Positions 45,033 through 58,256 of a DNA stretch of 64,000 nt are shown here, in pieces. Below the pieces are notes generated by a model. It made no database searches and had not been told where the DNA came from. It saw nothing but the letters and a program-made list of their open reading frames with translations. Source of the DNA: Reticulitermes speratus (taxonomy: Eukaryota; Arthropoda; Insecta; Blattodea; Rhinotermitidae). A program made the position numbers and the translations under genes. Within the stretch, counting starts at the first letter, position 1. Each line of letters begins with the position of its first letter. The stretch is from assembly GCA_021186555.1 (NCBI GenBank), contig JAJKFL010000330.1, positions 33,085,944 to 33,149,943 of the forward strand, read 5' to 3'.

Positions 45033-45456
45033 CAGTGTTTCCCAAATTTTTTTTTGCTCGCTGACCCCTTTTGTCTTCGAAAAATAACGACGGATCCTCA
45101 CATCCTTGCTCAAGTAAATATAGTGTACGGATACGTATCCAAAATTAGATATTTATATCTCAGAACTTATTTTAGATAGCTACGAATACATATCAGTAGC
45201 ACAGTAACAATGCTTTGCATTATTTTACCTTAATTAACGATTGGCTCTCGCTTCGTGTGTACAGGGTGTTTTCTTAATTAGACATTCTAACAGTCACACG
45301 AAATAAACATATCGCCAACTAAAGAAGTTCCTTGATTATTTTTAACAAAACATTATTCCTTTAATTTAAAAAAATAATTAAACTTCAAAGTAGCCATTTT
45401 AGAAATGTATTCACGGATCCCCTGGGGATCCGCAGAGCGTACGTTGGGAACCCCTG
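45033..45456. mobile_element. hAT-type MITE with 8-bp TSD
   Basis: Ends CAGTGTTTCCCAAA and TTGGGAACCCCTG; perfect 8-bp target duplication GTATAAAG at 45025-45032 and 45457-45464. An 8-bp duplication with CAG...CTG ends is the hAT signature. No transposase. Confidence 0.93.
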
Positions 45457-45507
45457 GTATAAAGTATTCTTCATGGCGTGTTTAACACTTTACAGCGTCG
45501 CGGTTAG

Positions 45508-47040
45508 TTATATACCACCAGGTTTAACATTCAGAAAGCTTACGTTCCACCCACAGAGTATATTTATCTGTTTATACAGTATCAACTGATTGGTTTTTAT
45601 AACCGAAACGGACAGTGTTTACTGCGCGGTACGAACTGCATATACATATAACTATATGTATCACCATGTTTAACATTCACAAAATCTACGTTCTGCCCAC
45701 GCAGTGTATTTATGTGTTTTGTGTGGATCTCAGAACAAACAGCGATTATTTCACTGTACAGCATTAACTGACTGGTTTGTATAACCGAGACGGAGTGTGT
45801 TTACTGCGCGGTACGGACTGTATTTATGTGTTTTGTGTGGATCTCAGAACAAACAGCGATTATTTCACTGTACAACATTAACTGACTGGTTTGTATAACT
45901 GAGACGGAGTGTGTTTACTGCGCGGTACGGACTGTATTTATGTGTTTTGTGTGGATCTCGGAACAAACAGCGATTATTTCACTGTACAGCATTAACTGAC
46001 TGGTTTGTATAACTGAGACGGAGTGTGTTTACTGCGCGGTACGGACTGTATTTATGTGTTTTGTGTGGATCTCAGAACAAACAGCGATTATTTCACTGTA
46101 CAGCATTAACTGACTGGTTTGTATAACTGAGACGGAGTGTGTTTACTGCGCGGTACGGACTGTATTTATGTGTTTTGTGTGGATCTCAGAACAAACAGCG
46201 ATTATTTCACTGTACAACATTAACTGACTGGTTTGTATAACTGAGACGGAGTGTGTTTACTGCGCGGTACGAACTGTATTTATGTGTTTTGTGTGGATCT
46301 CAGAACAAACAGCGATTATTTCACTGTACAGCATTAACTGACTGGTTTGTATAACTGAGACGGAGTGTGTTTACTGCGCGGTACGAACTGTATTTATGTG
46401 TTTTGTGTGGATCTCAGAACAAACAGCGATTATTTCACTGTACAGCATTAACTGACTGGTTTGTATAACTGAGACGGAGTGTGTTTACTGCGCGGTACGA
46501 ACTGTATTTATGTGTTTTGTGTGGATCTCAGAACAAACAGCGATTATTTCACTGTACAGCATTAACTGACTGGTTTGTATAACTGAGACGGAGTGTGTTT
46601 ACTGCGCGGTACGAACTGTATTATGTGTTTTGTGTGGATCTCAGAACAAACAGCGATTATTTCACTGTACAGTCATTAACTGACTGTTTGTAAAACTGAG
46701 ACGGAGTGTGTTTACTGCCGGTACGAACTGTATTTATGTGTTTTGTGTGGATCTCAGAACAAACAGCGATTATTTCACTGTACAACATTAACTGACTGGT
46801 TTGTATAACTGAGACGGAGTGTGTTTACTGCGCGGTACGAACTGCATATACATATAACTATATGTATCACCATGTTTAACATTCACAAATCTACGTTCTG
46901 CCCACGCAGTGTATTATGTGTTTTGTGTGGATCTCAGAACAAACAGCGATTATTTCACTGTACAACATTAACTGACTGGGTTGTTATAACCGAAACGGAC
47001 AGTGTTTACTGCGCGTACGAGCTGAATATACATATACATA
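45508..47040 (+). repeat. 114-bp satellite, cluster 4
   Basis: About eleven monomers between two copies of the flank ACCATGTTTAACATTCACAA, then CTACGTTCTGCCCACGCAGT. Opens at TATATACCACCAGGTTTAAC and ends near 47040 in a TATACA run. Confidence 0.96.
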
Positions 47041-47802
47041 TACGTATATAAGACACGTGTTTGAGACACAAACACGTGTATTTAAATACATGTGTTTGAG
47101 ACACAGACATATCAATCATCAAGCAAGACAGACTGCAGACGACCTCCCGCTACAAAGAACGTTTCGTTTGAATGCACGAACAGCAAAGTGTGACAATGCA
47201 TTACAAAAAGCCATCACTTGTACGAATGCTCGCAAAGTAAGTCTTTATCGTCCATACGATTGTGAAATTCTAACACGGCCGATAAAAGGCAATAAAAAGA
47301 TGTGTTTCTCAAGAAGATATTCGACTTTTATACGGGGGCTGTTACTTCATGCGAGGGCGTCCCGTTTTGAGCATATAATGCACATCACATCCATACACTT
47401 TTCTCATCATTTATTGCTCTTCCATGCAGTATAACATAATACCCCTTTGTCGCTCAATATATCATCTGAACAGCGAATGGCTTTTAGAAGTCCTAGTTGA
47501 ACAGGAATCCCTCTTGTGCTGTAATTTGCCAGCTGAAACTATGTTTCGGCTTCTTCCTTTCAGCCAACACAAAAGTCTTTTTGTCCCGCTGACAACTTGT
47601 CATCTCTTTACACCAAGTTACAGCCAAACTTGGCATAAAGCTTGGGCGGTGTTGCAGTGTACATCATTTATAAAACGTGACGTCACTGTTTTAAATAACA
47701 AGAACTTCCCGAAACTTCGTATTTATCTACAGGCAGCCTAGCAGGCTCGCCGACTTGCTTAAAGCTCGAAAGAAATCTTTTACTCCTTGCAGTTCGCCGG
47801 TA

Positions 47803-47890
47803 AAGGTAAAGGTAAAGGTAAAGTTCTCCCTACAACAGGTCATGAAGGCCCAGAGAGGGAGTAGAGGTATAGCTCTACTATTTCTTTGGT
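47803..47890 (-). mobile_element. SINE family A tail fragment
   Basis: (GGTAAA)n followed by AGTTCTCCCTACAACAGGTC, CATGAAGGCCCAGAGAGGGA and TATAGCTCTACTATTTCTTT. Confidence 0.85.
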
Positions 47891-47938
47891 CACTCCACAT
47901 ATTTCCGTAACCTGTTAAATTAACTGCGATTTTCAAAC

Positions 47939-48226
47939 ACAGTTGGTTGAGGCACTGCGCTACGAGCCGGAAGGTCGCGGGTTCGATTCCCGATGGTGTC
48001 GTTGGAATATTTCATTGACATAATTCTTTCAGTCGCATTATGGTCCTGGGGTCGACTCAGCCTCGAATAGATATGAGTACCAGGACTATTTCTTGGGGGG
48101 TAAAGCGACCGGTGCGTAAGGCTGACAACCGTACCACCTTCATGTGCCAATTGTCTAAAATCTAGGAGCCTCAACCTCCTGAAACCCTAAGGGCCTGTCC
48201 AGGCCTGTAATGGGATTGCTTTACCT
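47939..48226 (+). mobile_element. SINE family C
   Basis: Head CAGTTGGTTGAGGCACTGCG, B box GCGGGTTCGATTCCC, tail GGGATTGCTTTACCTTT. Confidence 0.93.
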
Positions 48227-48695
48227 TTGTACGATAATGCATTCTGCTAGACCACTTTATTGCAAAGATTAATATAGCCAATTCTTCATTGACGATTTAT
48301 TTCCATGACAATTAATACTTAACAGTGGAAAACGTCTGTAAATACCCCTTTTTTCGTATTTTCACCCTTCACTACTTTATTCGTTTCCCTTATCTCTATC
48401 ATACATTTATCTCCCTTCCTCGTTCCTACATTTTAAACGAGTTATATGCTATACCTTTAATCTTTAAATGCAACAGTTAGCAACACAGGACTGCCATCTG
48501 TGTGAGTAAGCGAAAACTACATGGAAACGGCGTGACAACAACGTAACATAACACCATAGTCATGCACAAAGCGTTCCCTCGTTTTGTTCAAACATTGTTT
48601 AATTACTTTTAGACTGATTTTGCGGGTATATTAATTAGATACAGAATTCACAACTAGTCAGTGTCATGTGACGTAAGTAAACTATACTGAATTAG

Positions 48696-49006
48696 AGTAA
48701 AGGTAAAGGTAAGGCAATCCCATTACAGGCCTGGACAGGCCCTTAGGTTCCAGGAGGTTGAGGCTCCCAGATTTATAGACAATCGGCACATGAATGTGGT
48801 AAGGTTGTCAGCTCTACGTACCGGCCGCCTTTACCCCCAGGCAAGATTCCTGGTACTCATTCTGTTAGAGGCTGAGTCGACCCCAGGGCCATAGTGCGGC
48901 CGGAAAGATTATGTCAATGAAAAATTCCAGTGACACAATCGGGAATCGAACCCGCGACCTTCCGGTTTGTAGCGCAGTGCCTCAACCAACTGCCCCACCG
49001 CGTGGC
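48696..49006 (-). mobile_element. SINE family C, most complete head
   Basis: Reverse copy with tail GTAAAGGTAAAGGTAAGGCA at 48697, B box complement GGGAATCGAACCCGC, and head through CAACTGCCCCACCGCGTGGC. Shows the A-box region that the tandem array lacks. Confidence 0.94.
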
Positions 49007-49750
49007 CCTGAGATATTATCAGAAATGTACAAACGTCTTCAAGTAAAGTACTAGCTTTTCTTGTCAGATTTTAAGCAAACTTGAATTTCTCTGGACAGAT
49101 TATCGAAAAATACTAAACTATCAAAATTTCATGAAACCCCGTCCAGTGGGAGCCGAAATGTTCCATGCGGACAGACAGACGGACATGACGAATCTTAAAA
49201 GTCGCTTTTTTTTTTTTCGAAAAAAAAAAAAAAAAAATTTTTCGCGAACGCGCCTAAAAACTGTGATAAAAAAAAAAGCTTTGCGCCGTAAGACTGGCTG
49301 TCATACCTTCATATTTAGAAGGAACACATTGTAGGAACTGGCTCTGCTTGACATTTCGTTTTGAATTTCAAATGAAGAGGCTGACAAATGTTGCCAGAGC
49401 AACGCGCTGACAGGACACGATAAACAAGTCTGAACAGAGAAGCACAGCTCCACAATCTTACAGTCCACATTTAATATCTGCAAAAGACTACTCAGGAACA
49501 GCAGCTTCTACACAGGCAAAGAACGTTTTATCCTTGTTAAACGACGTCTCTAAGGGCGTCATTTAACGACGCTGTCAATTGCAACTTCTAGACCACGTGA
49601 CAGAATAGCAGCTTAATAAAGATCCCTGCCAAACGGTCTAAGTTTCGCCGTGCACTTAAAGCTAAACGTGTCTGCTTTTGTAATCAGTCGCTGATGTTTT
49701 GATCGTTACACTTTTAATATAAATAGTGTCTTCATCATCATCACACGCAG

Positions 49751-49965
49751 TCTTACGACAGGTCCGTAGCCTCTTCATTCTGTAGTCTGTCTTACGACAG
49801 GTCCGTAGCCTCTTCATTCTGTAGTCTGTCTTACGACAGGTCCGTAGCCTCTTCATTCTGTAGTCTGTCTTACGACAGGTCCGTAGCCTCTTCATTCTCA
49901 GTCTTCTACAAGTCCTAGCCTCTCATCTGTATCTGTTACGACAGGTCCGTAGCCTCTTCCAAAGC
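49751..49965. repeat. 39-bp minisatellite, about five copies
   Basis: TCTTACGACAGGTCCGTAGC, then CTCTTCATTCTGTAGTCTG, period 39; the last unit is diverged. Frame MKRLRTCRKTDYR is a by-product of the period. Confidence 0.95.
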
Positions 49966-50399
49966 GAGTTCTCCAGAGAGATCAATCTAGTGCTTCTTCT
50001 TTCAACTTCCAGTATCTTATCGTTTCTGAAAGGTCATCCAGTAGCTGCTTACCTCACCTTCATCGTCTTCCCTTCCCCTCTATCTTTCCTCCAATAAAGT
50101 GTTTTAGAAGGCAGTTTCTACCCAAGACGTGACCAATACATTTAGCCTTTCTTCGTTTTATTGTATGTAGGATATTCCTTTATTCTTTCACTCTATGTAA
50201 TACTTCATTTTTCACACGATCGGTCCAACTGAACATTTTAAGTCACGGTGGATACACTGTATGCAACTGTCAAGCAATTTCGCCCAAACGTCAGCAAATC
50301 GTGTCGTGCCAAGACAACGCTTGGTCTACAGTACCACGATCTGGCTGTCAAATCATGTCGCTTCGCACTTGGCCTTTTAAGGCCTAGACATTAGTTCAT

Positions 50400-51290
50400 G
50401 TACCTCGAGATTTAACACTAGAACATTCCACGTTCTGCCCACACAATGTATTTATGTGTTTTGTGTGGATCTCAGAACAAACAGCGATTATTTCACTGTA
50501 CAACATTAACTGACTGGTTTGTATAACTGAGACTGGGGTGTGTTTACTGCGCGGTACGGACTGTATTTATGTGTTTTGTGTGGATCTCAGAACAAACAGC
50601 GATTATTTCACTGTACACATTAACTGACTGGTTTGTATAACTGAGACGGAATGTGTTTACTGCGCGGTACGGACTGTATTTATGTGTTTTGTGTGGATCT
50701 CAGAACAAACAGCGATTATTTCACTGTACAGCATTAACTGACTTGTTTGTATAACTGAGACGGAGTGTGTTTACTGCGCGGTACGGACTGATATTGTACA
50801 TAGAACAACAATATACTGTACAACTTACTGATTTTAACATAGACAATTCTACTTCTGCGCCACACATGTATTTATGTGTTTTGTATGGATCTCAGAACAA
50901 ACAGCGATTATTTCACTGTACAACATTAACTGACTGGTTTGTATAACTGAGACGGAGTGTGTTTACTGCGCGGTAGGGACTGTATTTATGTGTTTTGTGT
51001 GGATCTCAGAACAAACAGCGATTTTTTACATGTAGAACTCATTGCTTTTGTAAAGGAAAGGAGTGGGTTTACTGCGCGGTACGGCGGGGTCTTTAAACAA
51101 TTAACTATATTTACAGGATGTCATTCACAAATTCTACGTTCTGCCCACACAGTGTATTTATGTGTTTTGTGTGGATCTCAGAACAAACAGCATTTTTATA
51201 CAATGTATGAACTCATTGCTTTATGTAAAGGAAATGGAGTGGGTTTACTGCGCGGTACGCGCTGGGTCTTTAAACAGATTACGTTTCATC
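50400..51290 (+). repeat. 114-bp satellite, cluster 5
   Basis: About six monomers plus two diverged ones (from 50990, with GATTTTTTACATGTAGAACT). Ends at CATCCTTAAAGGGTTAGG, matching the CTTTAAAGGGTTAAT end of other clusters. Confidence 0.94.
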
Positions 51291-51794
51291 CTTAAAGGGT
51301 TAGGCACAAAAATCAATCGATTAATCCGCATCCATTGTGCTCCAGCGAATCCTTTCAGCTATGTCCGGTTTAATTAGAAGCGATTTATCAGAATCTGTAA
51401 CAGCCCATTGGTCTCAGAGTATACCCAAATATGAGAATTTATGGATCAAGGATTTCTGCACACATGCATATGCAAATGAATTGGAAATGCCTACAAATCA
51501 ACTGCGGTTTGTGGATTCCGCAGTGAAAAATTGCAGACAGCAATTTGTGCAGACCCAAAGGAAGCAGATTATGAGATCCACGGCAAATGTCTTAGTATAA
51601 TGCGGCTGGTGGCTCTTTGTACGTGTAACGACGTTTCGTCAACTGTGTACGGAATCAAATGGCAGGTATATGTGGATGAACCAATATTATAAATACATTA
51701 TTTACGAATATTTATTCGTATTTATTAGCAAATTCCTGATAGAGGTAAACTGCTACCATCTTCAGTGCATGTACGAAGAGTAACACATAAATAA

Positions 51795-52030
51795 AGGTAA
51801 AGATGTCGCTATCCACGCCATGAAAGCATACAACGGGAGTTGAGGTACAGCTCCACGTATTCTTAACTTCGACACTACAGGCAGTTCAGTGGGTAGCTTC
51901 ACGTTCCGGCCCTACTTTACCCCTGGAAAAGAACCTTGGTACCTATTGAATACGAGGTTGAGTGGGCCCCAGAGACGTTCTGGAGGTTTCGGTAAAGATA
52001 AAAATATCTTGTCCCTGTAAGGATACGGAT
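51795..52030 (-). mobile_element. SINE family A, diverged copy
   Basis: GGTAAAGATGTCGCTATCCA, GGAGTTGAGGTACAGCTCCA, TTCTTAACTTCGACACTA and GAGTGGGCCCCAGAGACGTT in family A order. Confidence 0.6.
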
Positions 52031-52799
52031 AGTCCATATTCATGTTTACTTTCGAGTAAGCTGTAATATTTTCTGGTGGTTACGAAACGTCTTTGTGTTC
52101 ACGTCCAGCCGCAGGTCAACATCATAGAGGATTACACAGTTATTGGGGCGGTACGCTGACCGTGTTAGAGCAACTCCATCAATCCCAAATCCCATTATTA
52201 GCATGAACAACCCGCTATAAATCCATGGTTATTGGTTTATGTGGCGACGCTTTGTCAGCTGCATTGGTTATGCGGTGTCGAACGAGACGCAGTAAGGCAC
52301 TTATGAATGAAGACAGCAGAAAGGTAACGGCACTGTACGAACGCGACCATGTAGCTGAAGTGACGGCGAGTGGTGAGGACGCCTAAGGCGGCAAAATGAA
52401 TATTTTACATGAAAAATTTTATTTTTTTTGCCCTCAATAAATTTTAAATTATTGAAACAATCAAACGATATTCAAGTAAATTATTGTGATTTTTTGAAAG
52501 TTTATAATTGCCGTCAATGGCGGTCAATGTGATTACTCGCCCCGGGCGCCAAAAAAACCTAGCTACGACACTGGTCATATGTGCAAGAATGGGTATGTCG
52601 TATATGTATTTATAGACAAGGACGTGTAAAGAACCAGTCGGATATTGAACCTGGGACCTCCCAATTAGGCAGCACATGATGCCCTCTCGACAGTGAATTT
52701 CGGTCTACTGCTACCGTACGAAACTTCTTCTATTTCAGAGAAATTAAGAAAGGTTAACTATTTAAAGAAGAAACGTAATCTCTTTTAACTTATATAAAC

Positions 52800-53975
52800 A
52801 CCCAGTTCGTACCGCGCAGTAAACACACTCCGTCTCAGTTATACAAACCAGTCAGTTAATGTTGTACAGTGAAATAATCGCTGTTTGTTCTGAGATCCAC
52901 ACAAAACACATAAATACAGTCCGTACCGCGCAGTAAACACACTCCGTCTCAGTTATACAAACCAGTCAGTTAATGTTGTACAGTGAAATAATCGCTGTTT
53001 GTTCTGAGATCCACACAAAACACATAAATACACGTGTGGGCAGAACGTAGAATTTGTGAATGTTAAACATGGTGGTACATAAGTTATATGTATATGCAGT
53101 TCGTACCGCGCAGTAAACACACTCCGTCTTAGTTATACAAACCAGTCAGTTAATGTTGTACAGTGAAATAATCGCTGTTTGTTCTGAGATCCACACAAAA
53201 CATATAAATACAGGGATGTGGGCAGAACGTAGAATTTGTGAATGTTTAAACTGTTTGGTACATAAAAGTTTATATGTATATGCAGTTCGTACCGCGCAGT
53301 AAACACACTCCGTCTTAGTTATACAAACCAATCAGTTAATGTTGTACAGTGAAATAATCGCTGTTTGTTCTGAGATCCACACAAAACACATAAATACAGT
53401 CCGTACCGCGCAGTAAACACACTCCGTCTCAGTTATACAAACCAGTCAGTTAATGCTGTACAGTGAAATAATCGCTGTTTGTTCTGAGATCCACACAAAA
53501 CACATAAATACAGTTCCGTACCGCGCAGTAAACACACTCCGTCTCAGTTATACAAACCAGTCAGTTAATGTGTACAGTGAAATAATCGCTGTTTGTTCTG
53601 AGATCCACACAAAACACATAAATACAGTCCGTACCGCGCAGTAAACACACTCCGTCTCAGTTATACAAACCAATCAGTTAATGCTGTACAGTGAAATAAT
53701 CGCTGTTTGTTCTGAGATCCACACAAAACACATAAATACCAGGTGGGCAGAACGTAGAATTTGTGAATGTTAACAGTGTACTATAGTTAATTATAGCATC
53801 CGTACACGCAGTAAACACACTCCGTCTCAGTTATACAAACCAGTCAGTTAATGATGTACAGTGAAATAATCGCTGTTTGTTCTGAGATCCACAAAAAACA
53901 CATAAATACACTGTGTGGGCAGAACGTAGAATTGTTGAATGTTAATCCTGGTGGTACATATAGTAACCACTGGGC
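52800..53975 (-). repeat. 114-bp satellite, cluster 6
   Basis: About nine monomers in reverse, with two inserted flanks (GGTGGTACATAAGTTATATG near 53070 and 53260). Ends CTGGGCTTTAAAGGGTTAAT at about 53965. Confidence 0.95.
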
Positions 53976-54584
53976 TTTAAAGGGTTAATAACTTGAAAAT
54001 ACAGAATAGCTGGAATTATTTGACGATGAGTGTAGTGTGTTCAAACTTCATGGTTTAAGGAAACATCATGTGAGTTTGACATTGCGTGTAGAGTTTTCGT
54101 GCAAGTCGAATGAACCACTCCTTTGTCCGTATACCGTAAAGGGATTTGTTTCACCAAAAAACGAGTAAATAAATCACAAATATATCCAAAGATTAAAGCT
54201 ATCCTTCTTGTAGATTTCCCCTTTCTTTCTGCCAGGCCAATGTGCATTTGTTTTCTCCACTGTAACGATAAGCATCAATCTCAGAGCGCGACAACTGAAT
54301 ACCTGCGCAATACCTCCAGCGGATTCTGTTTTCCTGTGAGACCTCGCATGTCCCAAGTGACCTCCTCACGCTATCAAATTCCCACACAAAAAATCTCATT
54401 TATTTTTATTTAACGACGCACAGCCGCAATCTGTATCAGTTCAGAGTGTAAAATTGCATTATAAGTTTATCCACATATTTACTTATCTAAGTATATAAAT
54501 AACCAAAAAATATGATTCCGCGACATTGACCATTTACAGCACAGTGGTAACTATAACGTAACATTGCTGTACCTTTAAGAAACT

Positions 54585-54700
54585 CTAAAAATTTGCCCAC
54601 ACAATTTATTTATATGTCACATATGATTCTCACAATAAACAGCGATTACCTAAACATCATTAACCGGCCGGTGTTTATAATGGACACAGAATGTGTTTTT
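54585..54700 (+). repeat. 114-bp satellite, old single monomer
   Basis: TTGCCCACACAATTTATTTA, then AATAAACAGCGATTACC and CCGGTGTTTATAATGGACAC follow the monomer order at reduced identity. Confidence 0.6.
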
Positions 54701-54712
54701 TGTGAGGTAAAA

Positions 54713-54991
54713 GTAATGTAAAGCAATCCCATTACAGGCCTGGACAGGCCCTTAGGGTTCCAGGAGGTTGAGGCTCCCAGATTTCTAGACAATCGGCACA
54801 TGAAAGTGGTAAGTTTGTCAGCCCTACGCACCGGCCGCCTTTACCCCCCAGGAAATATTCCTGGTACACATTTCTGTTAGAGGCTGAGTCGACCCCAGGG
54901 CCATAGTGCGACCGAAAGGATTATGTCAATGAAAAATTCCAATGACACTATCGGGAATCGAACCCGCGACCTTCCGGCTTGTAGCGCAGTG
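54713..54991 (-). mobile_element. SINE family C
   Basis: Reverse copy, tail GTAAAGCAATCCCATTACAG, B box complement GGGAATCGAACCCGC, truncated at CTTGTAGCGCAGT. Confidence 0.93.
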
Positions 54992-56397
54992 TGTTACGAA
55001 CTACAAAATTTTCACATTTTTAAAACTTTCTAATCTATGTAATATTCTAAGACTGTACTAAATGGCAATAGTGTTAATAACTGCCAGATACTGTTCATAA
55101 AACTATAATGATTGTAAAGCCTTAGAGAAAATTTTTAAAATTTTTGACAAGGAATTGTCTCTAATACGATTTAACAAGACTCCTTGAAGTGCCATGCTTT
55201 GTACGGCGGTAAAATGAACTACCCAAGGTAAAGGTTAAGCAGATGACGGTTATGGCGTAATTTAACAGAGTATCCTGAAATTTGCTTGCAAGGAATCAGG
55301 ACAACCAAGGAAAAACTCGGAGGGGACCGTTTACGGGTCGAGAAACGCACCACAGACCTCCCAGATAGGAAGATGGAGTGCCAACAACTATCGTCATGTC
55401 CGTAAACACTCGTATGGGCTATTTCGATGTCTGTACCTGGGGTGGCCAGATGGACATCTTCGGGAACCGCTCTTTAGGATCCAACTTAGGTAAGAGCCGT
55501 GTCTTTACTCATAAAGTCAAACGTACGGTAGCAACACTACTCACAGCCTGAGCTTTCTGTTAGATGTATAAGTCAGAATTGAGTATATGTGTGTGGTCAA
55601 ATTATATGTTTACAAAAGGGAGTCCAATCGATATCTAAACACCAACACACCGGAACCTGATCGGCGGAAGCATTACCCCGTCGCCACCTGTTATCGCCCA
55701 ACAGTATTCTTCCGCCAAATTCGTCTCATTTCGCTTTAATTTCCGCAAGGAAAAAATTCGGCGTGCGTTTCACATGTCATTATTTCTCTCTCTCTCTCCT
55801 TTTTTTTTAAATTTTGACTTTTTTTCGTACGTGTAAAATGGCGTAACTTGACTTTGTAAAAGTCAGAGAGTGTCTGTATGGGTTTCATTATAACGTTAAG
55901 TGTTGGTTAATCTTTCTTTTTTGGTTACGGATTTGGAATCAGCATATTTCTCTTTATATTACCATAAATTTTTGGCTCTTATTACAAATGTGCCAAGAAA
56001 TCCTGCTTCAAAACAAAAGCCAGCAGACTGTTTGTAAGTGCAGTCGTGTGTCTCATTGCTCAATCTGTAACCCGTGGCGACATTCAGACGTCAGAAATTC
56101 AGACGTCAGAAATAAAAGGTGCACAGTTGAACAGAAAACCAGTCTAATGATAAACCCCCTGAGCGTCGTCGAAAGGATGTCACTTCTTATCTTCATAATG
56201 TCTGTTTTTGTGGGGAGACTTTATAATGAAGCAGCGCCAACGCGTGGTGGTGACTTTGTTTAATGACTTTCTGATATGAGGTATGTTGCAAGACGATGTC
56301 TAGTCAATGTCTACTCCACCGCCACCTGGAGCCATAACTAAGATAATGGAGACGCAGGATGTGGTAAGATAACGCTTCAAACACTTCCCTGTCTGTC

Positions 56398-56412
56398 ACC
56401 CCCCCCCCCCCG
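56398..56412. repeat. Homopolymer C tract
   Basis: A C run (about 14) between GTCA and GCAAG. Similar G or C runs occur at 3061, 13338, 29048, 38539 and 44710. Confidence 0.9.
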
Positions 56413-56490
56413 CAAGTGTCGTTTAGAAAGTACTGCCAATGTAGACTTGGTAGACCCCAACTATTATGGCGTTTTAAAGAGCTCTGTCCC

Positions 56491-56780
56491 GGTAAAGCAA
56501 TCCCATTACAGACCTAGACAGGCCCTTAGGGTTCCAGGAGGTTGAGTCTCACAGATTTCTAGACAATCGGCATATGAAGGTGGTAAGGTTGTCAGTCCTA
56601 CGCACCGGCCGCCTTTACCCCCCAGGAAATATTCCTGGTATTCATTTCTGTTAGAGGCTGAGTCGACCCCAGGGTCATAATGCGGCCGGAAGGATTATGT
56701 CAATGAAAGATTCCAAGGATACCATCGGGAATCGAACCCGCGACCTTCGGGCTTGTAGCACAGTGCCTCAACCAATTGCG
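56491..56780 (-). mobile_element. SINE family C
   Basis: Reverse copy from GGTAAAGCAATCCCATTACA to CAGTGCCTCAACCAATTGCG; CTGTCC borders on both sides. Confidence 0.92.
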
Positions 56781-57354
56781 TTCTGTCCAGGTGTCCCGCA
56801 CAATTCTGTTCGGGACGCCGGATGTACCGGTTTTTTCAGAGTCATAAAAATAAGACATTTCTGGCAAAGGTTACGAACATTTTGACTTCCCCACGGTGGG
56901 TGAAAATATCTGTAGGGGTAGGACAGTCATCAACCGGCTACTGACAGGGGGGAGTAGGAGATGGAGAGGAACATGGATACATTAGTGATTATGTAGAGTG
57001 TGGACTGAGAAAGCGAGGGATGAAGAACGGATATGTGAAGAAATATTAGTAAGTGAACTGAGTGTCTGAGTTCGAGTACTCTTTTCTTGTTTCCTTCTTC
57101 TTCTTCTTCTCCTTCTCCTCCCTCATTTTCTTCTCATTGATATTTCAATTTTTGTATCCGTATGTCACAATCTTTCAGTTATCTCGTTTTTGCATTAATA
57201 ACCTAATCTCGCTTTTCTTTTCATTGCGTGACGGGTTAAGTATTTTGTTATAACACACCCCCCTCTCCCCGGCCTACTAAATCTTATTAAGTGTCCCGGA
57301 TTTTGTTTTTTTTAAAACGGGATCCATAAGTATATAATACTGAAATCAGTTTTG

Positions 57355-57395
57355 CCTGAGGATGGGGACGGAGCTAGTCCCCGAAACGTTGTATT
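57355..57395 (+). repeat. Hammerhead-like hairpin
   Basis: CCTGAGGATGGGGACGGAGC, then TAGTCCCCGAAACGTTG: CTGAGGA and GAAAC bracket a 6-bp GGGGAC/GTCCCC stem. Confidence 0.55.
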
Positions 57396-57637
57396 CAAAC
57401 GAGTTGACGCGGCTGTGCGCCCGAGAAAACTATATTGAATCATGTCGCCGCGAAAGTCTTAAAACTTATATGTATATAATACTTAATATAATTAAGAATG
57501 TTCATTAATTTTATGGCCCAAACTTTAAAAATTATTGATTCCATGCATTTTTGCTTAAAATATTAATTTATAAAACCAAACAAATATGACAAACACATTT
57601 GCCTAGACTTTAACTACTACTACATGTTCCGCGCACT

Positions 57638-57675
57638 CCCTGAGGAAGGCACGGACGTGCCGAAACACGTAGTAG
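57638..57675 (+). repeat. Hammerhead-like hairpin
   Basis: CCTGAGGAAGGCACGGACGT, then GCCGAAACACGTAGTAG: CTGAGGA and GAAAC bracket a GGCAC/GTGCC stem. Flanks ACTACTACATG (57615) and its approximate complement CGTAGTAGT (57668) can pair. Confidence 0.55.
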
Positions 57676-57821
57676 TGAAAGAGTACATGGAAGTGTTTGC
57701 CATATGTGCAATTCGTTTGGTTTTACAAACGAATATTTACGGCCCAAAATTCAACTGAAGCACTTAAATTTCTAGTACACAGTTATCCATGAAATAGGTA
57801 CGTTCTATCACGCATGGCTGT

Positions 57822-57980
57822 TACAATGAGTACCGGGTCATTCCAGGGGGTAAAGCGGCCGGGGCGTTGACCACCTACCCTCATCTAGTGCCAGGGTTAA
57901 AGAAAGAGTAGAGCTATACCTCTACTCCCCCTCTGGGCCTTCGAGTCCTGTTCTAGGGTGGACTTTACCTTTACCTTACT
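57822..57980 (+). mobile_element. SINE family A, 5'-truncated
   Basis: From CAATGAGTACCGGGTCATTC to GGGTGGACTTTACCTTTACC; lacks the tRNA head. Confidence 0.92.
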
Positions 57981-58011
57981 TGAAACAAACATTGAGAACT
58001 CTAACCTTGAT

Positions 58012-58256
58012 TTCAGGCTTCCGCCGCGATGTTTGAAGTAATCTCTGGTCTTTTCGGTAATTACACGGCGTCGTGTGGTAATTATTTACCGACGTTTCGG
58101 GACAACGTGTCGGTCCCATCTTCACGGGTCAAGATTCCGAGTAAGAAAAAAAAATCTTGACCCGTGAAGATGGGACCGACACGTTGTCCCGAAACGTCGG
58201 TAAATAATTACCACACGACGCCGTGTAACTTACCCAAAAGACCACAGATTACATTG
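58012..58256. mobile_element. Foldback element (copy 3)
   Basis: TTCAGGCTTCCGCCGCGATG terminus, then arm TTACACGGCGTCGTGTGGTA, GACGTTTCGGGACAACGTGT and TTCACGGGTCAAGATT, an A-rich loop (58141-58151), and the complementary arm. The two arms are almost identical to those of 43177-43412. Confidence 0.95.

Noticed and set aside
47057..47741. Two plus-strand frames of 125 and 105 codons
   Set aside because: No recognisable motif, no supporting splice sites or homologue; length is compatible with chance.
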